Source: Verrucomicrobia bacterium UBA7008
GTDB taxonomy: Bacteria; Verrucomicrobiota; Kiritimatiellia; RFP12; UBA1067
Assembly: GCA_002449695.1 (NCBI GenBank)
Contig: DJXI01000029.1
Location: 33,405 to 97,404 of the forward strand
DNA: 64,000 nt
Reading direction: 5' to 3'
The notes below the pieces were generated by a model. That model did no database searches and was not told the origin of the DNA. It saw nothing but the letters and a program-made list of their open reading frames with translations. Below, in pieces: positions 36,953-49,209 of this stretch (the first letter of the stretch is position 1; each line of letters opens with the position of its first letter). The position numbers and the translations under genes are program-made.

Positions 36953-39291
36953 CACCGGACGGTGCGAAAGAACTTGCGCATCTCCTCGACGGTCTTGCAC
37001 GCCGCGAGACGCTGCGCGCCGTTGTCCGCGCGCAGGGCGCGCGAAATGCAGCTCATCAGCTTCAGGTACGGCGTCTGCGTCGTGTCGTTGGCGATCGTCA
37101 GCACGATCACGCGCACGGGGCTCTTGTCAATCGTCTCGTAGTCGGCGAGGCCCCCGCCGACGCCGTCCTCGCCGGCCAGCACGGCGACCGCGCCGACGAT
37201 GCCCTTCACCGTCGCGTCGCGGCCGTGCGGCACGGCGATGCCGCGGTCGAGCCCGGTCGGCATCGACTCCTCGCGCTTGAGGACGCAGGCGATGGCCGCC
37301 TCGGGATCGGGCACGTGGTGGGGGCACTCCTTCGCCATCGCGCGGATCATCTTCTCGATGGCCTCGCGTTTGTTCGCCGCCTTGAACTGCGGCAGCATCA
37401 CGAAGCCGCGCAGGTAGCGCGCGACGCCCTCGTGGCCGCGCTTGACGGCCTCCGTCGCGGACAGCATCTTCTCCACGTCCTCCTGGCGGATGGGCTTGGC
37501 GATCGACCGCGCGAGGTCGTTCATCTGCGAGGCGACCTCCATCCACGCGGTCATCACGATCGCCTCCTCGGCGGGCGTGCAGTTGAAGCGGATCTTCTGG
37601 CGGTCGCGGCGGATGGACAGCTCGATGTCGTCCATCGCGATCTCCCAGATGTCGTCCGCGTGCGACAGGCACGTCGTGAAGAAGCCCTCGTTGCGGAACT
37701 CCAGGAGGAGCTTGACGAGCACCATTTCGGCGACGTCCTCGTTCGCCAGCTCGAACATCACCTCGCGCGCGCCGTCCGCGCCGCTCTTCGGGTGGCGCAC
37801 GCCCTTCGCCTTCGGCGCGAAGAGCGCGACGAGCGCGGGCGGCGCGACGAGCGTCGTGACGAGCGTCATCATGATGCCGATGCCGAAGATCTCCTGCGTC
37901 AGGTACCCGGCCGAGAGGCCGATTCCCGCGATGATCAGGGCCACCTCGCCGCGCGGCACCATGCCCGCGCCGATCCGCAGGCCGCCGAGCACGTTGAAGC
38001 CGCAGCCGAGCGCGGGCACCATGCAGCCGATGACCTTCGCGGCGATGGCGAGCGCGGTGTAGATCGCGCCGAAGATGAGAACCGGCTTCGAGCAGAGCGC
38101 GCCGATGTCGACCATCATGCCCATCGCGCAGAAGAAGATCGGCACGAGGAAGGTGTAGACGGGCGTGAGCATCTCCTGGATCGGATGCTTGAGGTCGGTG
38201 CGCGAGAGCGCGAGGCCCATCACGTACGCGCCGATGATCATCGCGAGCCCCATCATCTCGAAGAAGCCCGCGAGGACGAGCGCGAGACCGAACGCCATCG
38301 TCGCGATCACGACGGGCGACTTGAAGAGGAATTTCAAAAGCCGCGCCAGATACCGCGCCGCGAGCACGCCGATCAGCGTCGCGCCCAGCCACACGCCGAA
38401 CGCCTTGGCCGCGACGAACCCGATCTCGCCCCAGTCCATGCCCTCGCCGCCGCCGCCGCCCGCGCGCGTGGCGACGATGATGCCGTTGCCGATGGCGAGC
38501 ACGATGAGGCCGAGCACGTCGTCGATGACGGCGCCGGCCATGATCGTCGTGCCTTCCTCCGAATCCATCTTCTTCTTCTCGGAGAGGATGCGCGCGGTGA
38601 TGCCGACCGACGTGGCGGTGGACATGATGCCCATGTAGAGCGGCGCCTCCTTCGTGATCGCCTGCGCGAGCGGCAGGTCCTTCAGGTACGCGAAGGCGTC
38701 GAAGAACCGCGGCAGCAGATAGACGGCGCAGAGGTCGCCGAAGAGGAACGAGACGACCACGCCGCCGACGCCGACGAGCGTGCCGACGAACGAGTACTTG
38801 AGGAACATGCGGAGGTTCGTCTCGAGACCCGACAGGAAGAGGAGGATGATCGAGGCGAGCGTCGCGATGCCGTAGAGCGCGGGCGAGGTCGCGTCGAACA
38901 TGGCGTGGTTGCCGGCGATCGTGCCGAACATCGCGGTCACGGGGCCCTCCGCCGCGGCGTTCAGCTCGCTCAGCGCCGCGCCGTGGAAGAGGCCGTACTT
39001 GAAGAGGCCCCCGAACGCATCGGGCAGGATCGGGATGCCGCCGAGCGCCCACGGGCCGATGACGATGCCGGCCGCGAGCTCGCCGAGGATCGACGGCAGC
39101 TTCAGGAGCGACGCGAGCGCGCCGCCCACCTTCGCGGCGAAGATGATGACGCCGATCTGCAGCACGAGGAACATCATGTCCTCGGTGCGCGGCAGGCCGA
39201 AGTTCGGATAGGCGGGCGCGGCCTCGTGGGCGAACGCGGCGGCGGCGGCGAGCGCGGCCAGGACGGCCAGCGTCAGTTTCTTGATTTTCAT
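36952..39291 (-). CDS. CPA2-type cation:proton antiporter with C-terminal PTS EIIA-like domain
   Basis: The 779-residue protein starts with a signal-like helix (about 1-21), then a 12-13 helix Na+/H+ exchanger domain (about 35-470; [16 protein letters not shown] and [15 protein letters not shown] are the family core). A hydrophilic linker follows (about 480-620). The C-terminal domain (about 625-779) resembles fructose/nitrogen-type EIIA, with the phosphorylatable histidine at 689 in [14 protein letters not shown]. Coupling of an antiporter to an EIIA-like domain suggests control of ion flux by phosphorylation or ligand state. It starts 4 bp after the nfnB stop and overlaps mnmE by one base, so it is expressed with the redox genes. 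Confidence 0.85.
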   Translation of the reverse strand: MKIKKLTLAVLAALAAAAAFAHEAAPAYPNFGLPRTEDMMFLVLQIGVIIFAAKVGGALASLLKLPSILGELAAGIVIGPWALGGIPILPDAFGGLFKYGLFHGAALSELNAAAEGPVTAMFGTIAGNHAMFDATSPALYGIATLASIILLFLSGLETNLRMFLKYSFVGTLVGVGGVVVSFLFGDLCAVYLLPRFFDAFAYLKDLPLAQAITKEAPLYMGIMSTATSVGITARILSEKKKMDSEEGTTIMAGAVIDDVLGLIVLAIGNGIIVATRAGGGGGEGMDWGEIGFVAAKAFGVWLGATLIGVLAARYLARLLKFLFKSPVVIATMAFGLALVLAGFFEMMGLAMIIGAYVMGLALSRTDLKHPIQEMLTPVYTFLVPIFFCAMGMMVDIGALCSKPVLIFGAIYTALAIAAKVIGCMVPALGCGFNVLGGLRIGAGMVPRGEVALIIAGIGLSAGYLTQEIFGIGIMMTLVTTLVAPPALVALFAPKAKGVRHPKSGADGAREVMFELANEDVAEMVLVKLLLEFRNEGFFTTCLSHADDIWEIAMDDIELSIRRDRQKIRFNCTPAEEAIVMTAWMEVASQMNDLARSIAKPIRQEDVEKMLSATEAVKRGHEGVARYLRGFVMLPQFKAANKREAIEKMIRAMAKECPHHVPDPEAAIACVLKREESMPTGLDRGIAVPHGRDATVKGIVGAVAVLAGEDGVGGGLADYETIDKSPVRVIVLTIANDTTQTPYLKLMSCISRALRADNGAQRLAACKTVEEMRKFFRTVR

Positions 39292-39295
39292 CTTC

Positions 39296-40720
39296 TTACG
39301 ATCTGTCCTTCATGAGATACGCGTTGATGCCCGCGGCCGCGCGGCGGCCCTCGCCCATCGCGAGAATGACCGTCGCCGCGCCGAGCACGATGTCGCCGCC
39401 GGCGAAGACGCCGGGGATCGACGTCATGTTCGTCTCGGGATCGACGACGATGTTGCCGCGCCGGTTGACCTCGAGGCCCTCCGTCGTCGCCGGAATGAGC
39501 GGGTTCGACGCGTTGCCGACCGCCACGACGACCGTATCGACGTCGAGCGTGAATTCGCTGCCGGCGATCGGCACGGGGCTGCGCCGCCCCGACGCGTCCG
39601 GCGCGCCGAGCTCGTAGCGCAGGCATTCGAGGCCGTTGACGAAACCCTTGTCGTCGCCGAGGATGCGCTTGGCGTTCTCGAGCAGGTGGAAGTCGACGCC
39701 CTCCTCCTTCGCGTGGTGGACCTCCTCCTTGCGGGCCGGCATCTCCTCCAGCGAGCGGCGGTAGATGAGGTAGACCTTCTCCGCGCCGAGGCGGAGCGCC
39801 ATGCGGCTCGCGTCCATCGCGACGTTGCCGCCGCCGAGCACCGCGACCTTTTTGCCGTGCCAGAACGGCGTGTCCGCCTCGCCCTCGAGGTACGCCTTCA
39901 TGAGATTCGCGCGCGTCAGGTACTCGTTCGCCGAAAAGACGCCGTTCAGGTTCTCGCCCGGGATGTCCATGAACTTCGGCAGCCCCGCGCCCGTGCCGAC
40001 GAAGACAGCGTCGAAGCCGTCCTTCCGGATGAGGTCGGCGACCTTGCGCGTGCGGCCCACGCAGTAGTTCGTCTCGATGGTGACGCCGAGCTTCTTCAGG
40101 CCCTCCACCTCGTGGCGCACGATCGACTTCGGCAGGCGGAATTCCGGGATGCCGTAGACGAGCACGCCGCCGCACTTGTGGAACGCCTCGAACATCGTCA
40201 CGTCGTGGCCCGCCTTGGCGCAGTCCGCCGCGCACGTGATCGACGCGGGGCCCGAGCCGATGACGGCGACCTTCCGGCCCGTCTTCGGCGCGCACGTGAC
40301 CGGCTCCTCCGTCCCGCTCTCGCGCGCGAGGTCGGCGCAGAAGCGCTCGACGCGGCCGATGGCGACCGCCTTGTCGACGTCCTTGAGCACCTTGCCCATC
40401 GTGCAGAACTTCTGGCACTGCTTCTCCTGCGGGCAGACGCGGCCGCACACGGCCGGGAGGAGCGACGTCTTGCGGATGATCTTCAGCGCCGTGGCGAAAT
40501 CCCCTTCCGCCGCCGCCGCGAGGAAGCCGGGAATGTCGATCGCCACCGGGCAGCCCTGCATGCACGGCTTCGTCGGGCACTGGAGGCAGCGCGACGCCTC
40601 CGTCTTCGCCATCTCGGCGGTGTAGCCGAGCGCGACCTCGTTCATGTTGTGCGCGCGCACCTGCGCATCCTGCTCCGGCATCGCCTGCGGCGCGATCGCC
40701 ATCCTTTCCTTCGGCGTCAT
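39296..40720 (-). CDS. nfnB: NADPH-dependent ferredoxin:NAD+ oxidoreductase large subunit / GltD-like flavoprotein
   Basis: The 474-residue protein has an N-terminal cysteine-rich iron-sulfur domain (CLQCPTKPCMQGCP at about 45-58; CGRVCPQEKQCQKFC at about 92-106) and two nucleotide-binding folds (KVAVIGSGPASITCA for FAD; KVAVLGGGNVAMDASR for NADPH). These proteins are often called the glutamate synthase small subunit, but the gene directly upstream encodes the NfnA-type partner and no large GltB is present. An electron-bifurcating transhydrogenase is therefore the better call. The two genes are 2 bp apart. Confidence 0.85.
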   Translation of the reverse strand: MTPKERMAIAPQAMPEQDAQVRAHNMNEVALGYTAEMAKTEASRCLQCPTKPCMQGCPVAIDIPGFLAAAAEGDFATALKIIRKTSLLPAVCGRVCPQEKQCQKFCTMGKVLKDVDKAVAIGRVERFCADLARESGTEEPVTCAPKTGRKVAVIGSGPASITCAADCAKAGHDVTMFEAFHKCGGVLVYGIPEFRLPKSIVRHEVEGLKKLGVTIETNYCVGRTRKVADLIRKDGFDAVFVGTGAGLPKFMDIPGENLNGVFSANEYLTRANLMKAYLEGEADTPFWHGKKVAVLGGGNVAMDASRMALRLGAEKVYLIYRRSLEEMPARKEEVHHAKEEGVDFHLLENAKRILGDDKGFVNGLECLRYELGAPDASGRRSPVPIAGSEFTLDVDTVVVAVGNASNPLIPATTEGLEVNRRGNIVVDPETNMTSIPGVFAGGDIVLGAATVILAMGEGRRAAAGINAYLMKDRS

Positions 40721-40722
40721 CG

Positions 40723-41577
40723 TCAGATTCCTTTGTAGAGATTGCACACGTGGTCCTTCGCCGCCGCCTCCTGCGGCCTGAACGCGCCCATGCGCTTGAG
40801 CATCTGGTCCCAGTCCACCTGGTGCGCGTCGAACTCCGGCCCGTCCACGCAGACGAACTTCGTCGCGCCGCCCACCGACACGCGGCAGCCGCCGCACATG
40901 CCCGTGCCGTCGATCATGATCGTGTTGAGCGAGGCGACGGTCTTGACGCCGTAGGGCTTCGTCGTCAGCGCGACGAACTTCATCATGATCGGCGGGCCGA
41001 TGGCGATCACCTCGTCGACCGCACCCGCTTCGCACAGCTCCTTCAGCGGCTCCGTGACGAGCCCCTTGCGGCCCGACGAGCCGTCGTCGGTGATGAGGAT
41101 GAGGTCGTCGCCCGCGATCGCGCGCATCTCGTCCTCCATGACGAAGAGCGACTTGTTGCGCGCGCCCATGATGATCGTCACCTTGTTGCCGGCCGCCTTC
41201 AGCGCCTGCGCGATCGGGTGCATCGGCGCGACGCCGATGCCGCCGCCGACGCAGACGACGTGGCCCGCCGGCTCGCCGTTCGCGCCGCGGATCGAGGTCG
41301 GGCGGCCGAGCGGGCCGAGGACCGCCGCGAGCGCATCGCCGACGTTCAGCTTCGACAGCTTCAGCGTCGTCGCGCCGACGGTCTGGAAGATGAGCGTGAT
41401 CGTGCCGCGCGCGGGATCGGCGTCGGCGATGGTGAGCGGGATGCGCTCGCCCAGCGCCTCGTCGATCATGAGAATGATGAACTGCCCGGCCTTGCGCTCG
41501 TTCGCGATGAGCGCCGCTTCGACCTCCATCTGGAAGACGTTGTCCGACAGCTGCTTCTTGCTGACAATCTTGTTCAT
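40723..41577 (-). CDS. nfnA: Ferredoxin:NADP+ oxidoreductase small subunit, NfnA-like
   Basis: The 284-residue protein has an FAD-binding beta-barrel (about 1-100), an NAD-binding domain starting VVCVGGGIGVAPMHPIAQAL, and a C-terminal [2Fe-2S] site with the cysteines of GTGMCGGCRVSVGG and a later FVCVDGPEF. This is the layout of NfnA and of dihydroorotate/sulfide dehydrogenase FAD/NAD subunits. With NfnB it would bifurcate electrons between NAD(H), NADP(H) and ferredoxin in the cytoplasm, suited to an anaerobe. An extended -10 box lies 9 nt before the ATG. Confidence 0.87.
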   Translation of the reverse strand: MNKIVSKKQLSDNVFQMEVEAALIANERKAGQFIILMIDEALGERIPLTIADADPARGTITLIFQTVGATTLKLSKLNVGDALAAVLGPLGRPTSIRGANGEPAGHVVCVGGGIGVAPMHPIAQALKAAGNKVTIIMGARNKSLFVMEDEMRAIAGDDLILITDDGSSGRKGLVTEPLKELCEAGAVDEVIAIGPPIMMKFVALTTKPYGVKTVASLNTIMIDGTGMCGGCRVSVGGATKFVCVDGPEFDAHQVDWDQMLKRMGAFRPQEAAAKDHVCNLYKGI

Positions 41578-41586
41578 AGAGGGAAT

Positions 41587-41595
41587 AGTATATCA
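41587..41595 (-). promoter_or_regulatory. Extended -10 promoter of the nfnA operon
   Basis: The minus strand reads TGATATACT with 9 nt to the nfnA ATG. It would drive nfnA-nfnB-antiporter-mnmE with at most two or three leader nucleotides. It lies in the 44-bp gap after the GH2 stop. Confidence 0.6.
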
Positions 41596-41621
41596 TATCT
41601 CCGCGCGCGGGGTCGCGCGGA

Positions 41622-44888
<3,267 letters not shown>

Positions 44889-45977
44889 TCAGGTTGCTTT
44901 CGGTTCATTCAGAATGTCGCCCAGGTGCAGGCCGTGCGAGGCCTTCAGCAGCACCGTGTCGCCGGGCGCGCACAGGCTCCCCAGCGCGGCCGCGAGCTCC
45001 GCGACCGTCCGGAACGCCGCGTCGGCGCGGCAGGCGGACGCGGTCTCGCCGACCGCGACCACCCGGTCGAGTCCGCACGCGGCGGCATGGGCGAAGACCT
45101 TCTCGTGCAGCTCGCGCGCGCGGTCGCCCAGCTCGAACATGTCGCCCAGGATCGCGATCTTCCGTCCCGCGCACGGCAGCGACGCGAGCGCGTCGAGCGT
45201 CGCGATCATCGCGTCGGGGTTGGCGTTGTACGTGTCGTCGATGAAGAGGACGCCGTCCTTCTTCACGCGGTGCCACCGCCCGTCCGGCAGCGCAAAGTCC
45301 GCCAGCGCGTCGATCGCCCGCGCCTCCGTCAGGCCGAAGCGCGCGGCCGCCGCGAACGCGAGCGCCGCGTTCGCCTGGTTGTGCGCGCCCGGCAGCACCG
45401 CCGCGACGGCGGCCGCGAGACGCGGCGGAAGCGGCGCGGCCTCGCCCGGGCCGATACCGAAGCGTTTCGCCGCCTTGAGGATCTCGCGCTTCTCGCGCGC
45501 GATCGCCTCCTGCGAGCCGAAGTTGCCGATGTGCGCCGTGCCGATGTTGGTGATGAGCCCCACGTCCGGCTCGGCGATCGAGCAGAGGTGCGCGATCTCG
45601 CCGGGATGGTTCGTGCCCATCTCGACGATCAGGAAGTCCGCGTCGTCCGGGCAGTTGAGGATCGTCATCGGCAGGCCGATGTGGTTGTTGAAGTTGCCCT
45701 CGGTCGCGGCGGTCTTGCCGAGCGCCGCGAAAAAGACGCGCAGGAACTCCTTGGTCGTCGTCTTGCCCGCCGAGCCGGTCACGCCGACGACGACGGCCTT
45801 CAGCGCGCGGCGCCGGTCGCGCGCGGCGCGGTCCAGCGCCGCGTAGCCGTCGATGATCGCGGACGCGCCCGCCGCGCGCGCCTGCGGGATGTAGTCGTGC
45901 CCGTCCGACCTCTCGCCCTTCAGGGCGACGAAGATCATTCCCGGCCGGACGGCGCGGCTGTCGAACGTCGCGCGCAT
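44889..45977 (-). CDS. murF: UDP-MurNAc-tripeptide--D-Ala-D-Ala ligase MurF, compact form
   Basis: MurF adds D-Ala-D-Ala to the peptidoglycan precursor in the cytoplasm. The 362-residue protein has the ATP loop GVTGSAGKTT at 65-74, the Mur ligase block NFNNHIGLPMTIL and IVEMGTNHPGEI, and the C-terminal domain with DDTYNANPDAM. It is about 90 residues shorter than E. coli MurF: the N-terminal substrate domain is reduced to about 60 residues and the central domain lacks a segment after REILKAAKRFG. All catalytic blocks are present, so it is probably functional. The start lies 1 bp after the lpxA stop. Confidence 0.9.
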   Translation of the reverse strand: MRATFDSRAVRPGMIFVALKGERSDGHDYIPQARAAGASAIIDGYAALDRAARDRRRALKAVVVGVTGSAGKTTTKEFLRVFFAALGKTAATEGNFNNHIGLPMTILNCPDDADFLIVEMGTNHPGEIAHLCSIAEPDVGLITNIGTAHIGNFGSQEAIAREKREILKAAKRFGIGPGEAAPLPPRLAAAVAAVLPGAHNQANAALAFAAAARFGLTEARAIDALADFALPDGRWHRVKKDGVLFIDDTYNANPDAMIATLDALASLPCAGRKIAILGDMFELGDRARELHEKVFAHAAACGLDRVVAVGETASACRADAAFRTVAELAAALGSLCAPGDTVLLKASHGLHLGDILNEPKAT

Positions 45978-45978
45978 G

Positions 45979-46758
45979 TCAGCTCACTCCGCGCTGGCTG
46001 TTGCGGTAGAAGGCGACGAGCGCCTTGATCTCGTCGTACGGCTCGACGTCGTTCTCGACGCGTTCGAGCGCCTGCGTGCGGTTGAGCCCGTCGCGGTAGA
46101 GGAAGCGGTGGGCCTCCTTGAGCGCGCGGATGACGTCCTTCGAGAAGCCGCGGCGCGTCAGGCCCACGACGTTCGGGCCGATCACCTTCGTCGCGCCGTC
46201 GACCATGTCGCCGAGCATGTAGGGCGGGAAGTCCTGGCGGATCTTCGTCATGCCGCCGACCATCGCGTGCGCGCCGACGGTGCAGAACTGGTGCGCCGCC
46301 GAGCAGCCGCCGACGATCGCCCAGTCCTGGAGGTGCACGTCGCCCGCGAGCTGGACCGAATTCGAGCAGATGACGTGGTCGCCGAGGATGACGCCGTGCG
46401 CCGCGTGGCAGTAGCACATGAAGAGGCAGTCGGAGCCGATGATCGTCTTCTCGCCGTCGGCGGTGCCGAGGTGGACGGTCGCGAACTCGCGGATGACCGT
46501 CCGGTCGCCGATCTCGACGTAGCTCGTCGACCCGTCCTTGTACTTCAGGTCCTGCGTCTTCATGCCGATGATCGCGTAGGGGAAGATCTGGCACTTTTCG
46601 CCGATGGTCGTGTGGCCGTCGACGATCGCGCCCTGCTTCACGACGGTGCCGGCGCCGATCTTCGCGAACGGGCCGATGTGCGCGTAGGGGCCGACCTCGA
46701 CGTCCGCGCCGAGCTGCGCGCCGTCTTCGACGATTGCGGTGGGATGGATGTTCGCCAT
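45979..46758 (-). CDS. lpxA: UDP-N-acetylglucosamine acyltransferase LpxA
   Basis: LpxA transfers a 3-hydroxyacyl chain to UDP-GlcNAc, the first step of lipid A synthesis. The 259-residue product begins with hexapeptide repeats of the left-handed beta-helix (IHPTAIVEDGAQLGADVEVG) and has the catalytic His region CYCHAAHGVILGDHV. It continues with AIVGGCSAAHQFCTVG and the family C-terminal helical tail with NVVGLTRRGFS. Length is normal. It lies between an LptF-type gene (25 bp upstream) and murF. Confidence 0.96.
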   Translation of the reverse strand: MANIHPTAIVEDGAQLGADVEVGPYAHIGPFAKIGAGTVVKQGAIVDGHTTIGEKCQIFPYAIIGMKTQDLKYKDGSTSYVEIGDRTVIREFATVHLGTADGEKTIIGSDCLFMCYCHAAHGVILGDHVICSNSVQLAGDVHLQDWAIVGGCSAAHQFCTVGAHAMVGGMTKIRQDFPPYMLGDMVDGATKVIGPNVVGLTRRGFSKDVIRALKEAHRFLYRDGLNRTQALERVENDVEPYDEIKALVAFYRNSQRGVS

Positions 46759-46783
46759 GTTTCGTACTCCTTGAACTGCGTTG

Positions 46784-47974
46784 CTAGAGATTCCTGCGGG
46801 TGAAGCGCGCGGCCAGCGCGAGGCAGACCAGGACCGGCAGGCCGATCAGCCACTCGGGATGGATCGCGTAATTCTTCTGAAGGCTCAGCATCAGCATGAC
46901 CACGAGGTAGTAGCCGAGCGCGATCGCGAGCGAGATCGCCATGCCGACGGTGCTTTCCTTGCGCTGGGCGCGGATGCCGAGCGGGATGCCGACGAGAACG
47001 AAGCAGAGCGAGGCCGCCGCGAAGACGAAGCGCTTGGACAGCTCGACCTTCAGCTTGGAGGTGGCGCGCCGGATGCTCCGCCGCAGGGCCTTCGCCTCCT
47101 TGTCCGACGCGAACGCCGCGCGCGCCGCCGCCGCGTCCAGATCCGCCCATTCCTTCTGCGCCTTCATCCGGAAGAGGCGGTCGAGCACCCGCGCCTCCTC
47201 CGCCGCGCGGCCCCGGATCGCCCGCACGAGCTCGCGGAAGCGGAAGTCCTTGCCCTTCTTGGTGTACGTGGTCTCGGCGAGCGCGTTCTTGACCGTGTAC
47301 TGGTAGCGGCTGACGCGCATCAGGCCCGGATGGTTCTCGTCGAGCGGATCGACGGTCATGCCGTAGAGGTCGAGCGTGACGTCGCGCCCCTCGCTCGTGA
47401 CGAGCGCCTTGGACGCGCGGATCATCCGGTCGACGCGCGCGTTGGAATAGTCCAGCACCACGAGGTCGTAGAGCCAGTTGCCCTCCTTGCGGCTGAAGTA
47501 GATGCGCATCTTCGGGAAGTCGTCGATCCAGCGGTTCGCCTCCAGCACGTCGAGGCCCGCGCCGACCGAGACCTTCGTCTTGAGGTTGCGGCGCACCTCG
47601 TGCCCGCGCGGCACGATCTCGTTGTTGACGTACGCGCCGAGGAGCGCGCAGACGAGACCGAAGAGGACGGGTCCCTTCATGACCGACAGGAGGTTCACGC
47701 CGCACGCGCGCATCGCGGCGATCTCGCCGTCGGCGGAGAGGCGCGAGAAGACGAGGACGCTCGAGACGAGGATCGCCAGCGGCATCGTCCACTGGAGCGT
47801 CTCCGGGAAGCTGACGAGCGCGAACTCGCCGATGAGCGCGGCGGAGACGCCGTCGAGGATGTAGCCGACGATCTGCACGAGAAGCCCGATCGTCAGCACG
47901 AAGCTGAGCACGAGGAACGCGAGCAGGAAGCTCGTGAGAAACGAAGTCAGGACGTAGCGTTCGATCGTTTTCAT
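46784..47974 (-). CDS. LptF/LptG-family LPS export permease
   Basis: The 396-residue protein has the YjgP/YjgQ layout: three N-terminal membrane helices (to about 120), a periplasmic beta-jellyroll domain (about 125-265), a charged segment, and three C-terminal helices (about 305-390). The block FSRLSADGEIAAMRACGVN is the cytoplasmic coupling region of the family. It forms part of the LptBFG extractor that loads LPS onto the periplasmic bridge. Only one such gene is in the window; whether it is LptF or LptG cannot be said. An extended -10 box overlaps the upstream stop codon 11 nt before the ATG. Confidence 0.88.
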   Translation of the reverse strand: MKTIERYVLTSFLTSFLLAFLVLSFVLTIGLLVQIVGYILDGVSAALIGEFALVSFPETLQWTMPLAILVSSVLVFSRLSADGEIAAMRACGVNLLSVMKGPVLFGLVCALLGAYVNNEIVPRGHEVRRNLKTKVSVGAGLDVLEANRWIDDFPKMRIYFSRKEGNWLYDLVVLDYSNARVDRMIRASKALVTSEGRDVTLDLYGMTVDPLDENHPGLMRVSRYQYTVKNALAETTYTKKGKDFRFRELVRAIRGRAAEEARVLDRLFRMKAQKEWADLDAAAARAAFASDKEAKALRRSIRRATSKLKVELSKRFVFAAASLCFVLVGIPLGIRAQRKESTVGMAISLAIALGYYLVVMLMLSLQKNYAIHPEWLIGLPVLVCLALAARFTRRNL

Positions 47975-47985
47975 CTCATGTCCCT

Positions 47986-47994
47986 AGTCTATCA
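47986..47994 (-). promoter_or_regulatory. Extended -10 promoter overlapping the ketosynthase stop codon
   Basis: The minus strand reads TGATAGACT; its TGA is also the stop codon of the ketosynthase gene. The hexamer ends 11 nt before the permease ATG, so the leader would be about 4-5 nt. Confidence 0.5.
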
Positions 47995-49209
47995 TATCCG
48001 CCGGAAGACGAGCGACGTGTTGACGCCGCCGAAGGCGAAGTTGTTGCTCATCGCGAACTCGACCTCGGCGCGGCGCGCGCCGCCCGCGATGTAGTCGAGT
48101 TCCGCGCAGGCGGGATCGGGCGCGGTCAGGTTCAGCGTGGGATGGAAGACGCCCGCGCGCATCATGCCGATCGTCACGACGGCCTCGATCGCGCCGCACG
48201 CGCCGAGCGTGTGGCCGATGTAGCTCTTCGTCGACGAGATCGGCACCGCCCGGCCGAACGCCGCGCGCGTCGCCGCCGTCTCGGCGAGGTCGCCCGCCTT
48301 CGTCGCCGTGCCGTGGCCGTTCACGTAGCCGATCGCGCCCGCGTCGACGCCCGCGCACGCGAGCGCGCCCCGGAGGCACGCCTCCATCGTCGCCGCGTTG
48401 GGGTTCGTCACGTGCGTGCCGTCGGTGTTCTCGCAGAAGCCGGCGACCTCGGCGTAGATCGTCGCGCCGCGCGCCACGGCACGGTCGTAGTCCTCGAGGA
48501 TCAGCGTGCCCGCGCCCTCGCCCACGACCAGCCCGTCGCGCGCCGCGTCGTAGGGGCGCGGCGTCGCGCGCGGCGCGTCGTTCCGGAGCGACGTCGCGTA
48601 GAGCGTGTCGAAGATCGCCACCTGCGTGGGCGAGAACTCCTCCGCGCCGCCCGCGATCATCACGTCCTGGAGGCCGAAGCGGATGAGGTCGAACGCCGTG
48701 CCGACGGCGAGCGATCCCGACGTGCACGCGGTGCAGGTCGGCACCAGCCGTCCGTGCGTCTTGAAGTGGACCGACAGGTTGCACGCCGTCGTCTGCGGCA
48801 TCAGCTTGATGTAGGTGCCCGAGGTGACGTTCTTCAGCTCGTTCTCGAAGAACATCGAGAAGAGGTCGAGGTGCGCGCCGATCGACCCGGAGCAGCTGCC
48901 GTAGGCGACGCCCGTGCGGCCCGACTCCAGCTCCGCCGCCGTCAGCCCCGCGTCCGCCACCGCCTGCTCCGTCGCCGCGAGCGCGTACTCGGCGACCGGG
49001 CCCATCGTCCGCGTCGTCTTGCGCGTCCAGTGCGCCGGGCGCGTGAAGCCGGCGAGCGAGCCCAGCCGCGCGTTCAGCCCCTTGAAGCGCGCGAGGTCCG
49101 GCACGTTCACGACGCAGTTCTCCGGCGTGTCCAGACGCGCGAGCGCCGACGCGACCGTGTTGCCGAGCGCGCTGACGAGCCCCATGCCGGTGACGACGAC
49201 CCGCCTCAT
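47992..49209 (-). CDS. Beta-ketoacyl-ACP synthase, aryl-polyene type
   Basis: This 405-residue condensing enzyme has the Cys-His-His triad: Cys162 in CTACTSGSLAVG, His299 in NGHGTATKAGD and His333 in SYIGHTLGACG. The N-terminal block with FKGLNARLG and HWTRKTTRTMGPVAEYAL, and the middle IAGGAEEFSPTQVAIFDTLY and GDGTHVTNPN-like region, resemble the ketosynthases of aryl polyene clusters more than FabF of fatty-acid synthesis. No other aryl polyene genes (dehydratase, ketoreductase, ACP) are in the window. The ATG overlaps the glnS stop as ATGA. A plain FabF/FabB role remains possible. Confidence 0.82.
   Translation of the reverse strand: MRRVVVTGMGLVSALGNTVASALARLDTPENCVVNVPDLARFKGLNARLGSLAGFTRPAHWTRKTTRTMGPVAEYALAATEQAVADAGLTAAELESGRTGVAYGSCSGSIGAHLDLFSMFFENELKNVTSGTYIKLMPQTTACNLSVHFKTHGRLVPTCTACTSGSLAVGTAFDLIRFGLQDVMIAGGAEEFSPTQVAIFDTLYATSLRNDAPRATPRPYDAARDGLVVGEGAGTLILEDYDRAVARGATIYAEVAGFCENTDGTHVTNPNAATMEACLRGALACAGVDAGAIGYVNGHGTATKAGDLAETAATRAAFGRAVPISSTKSYIGHTLGACGAIEAVVTIGMMRAGVFHPTLNLTAPDPACAELDYIAGGARRAEVEFAMSNNFAFGGVNTSLVFRRI

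Noticed and set aside
39296-40720. Glutamate synthase small subunit GltD
   Set aside because: No large GltB subunit is present and the NfnA-type partner is directly adjacent, so NfnB is the better call.
48000-49209. Complete aryl polyene gene cluster
   Set aside because: Only one ketosynthase is present; neighbours are glnS and LPS genes.
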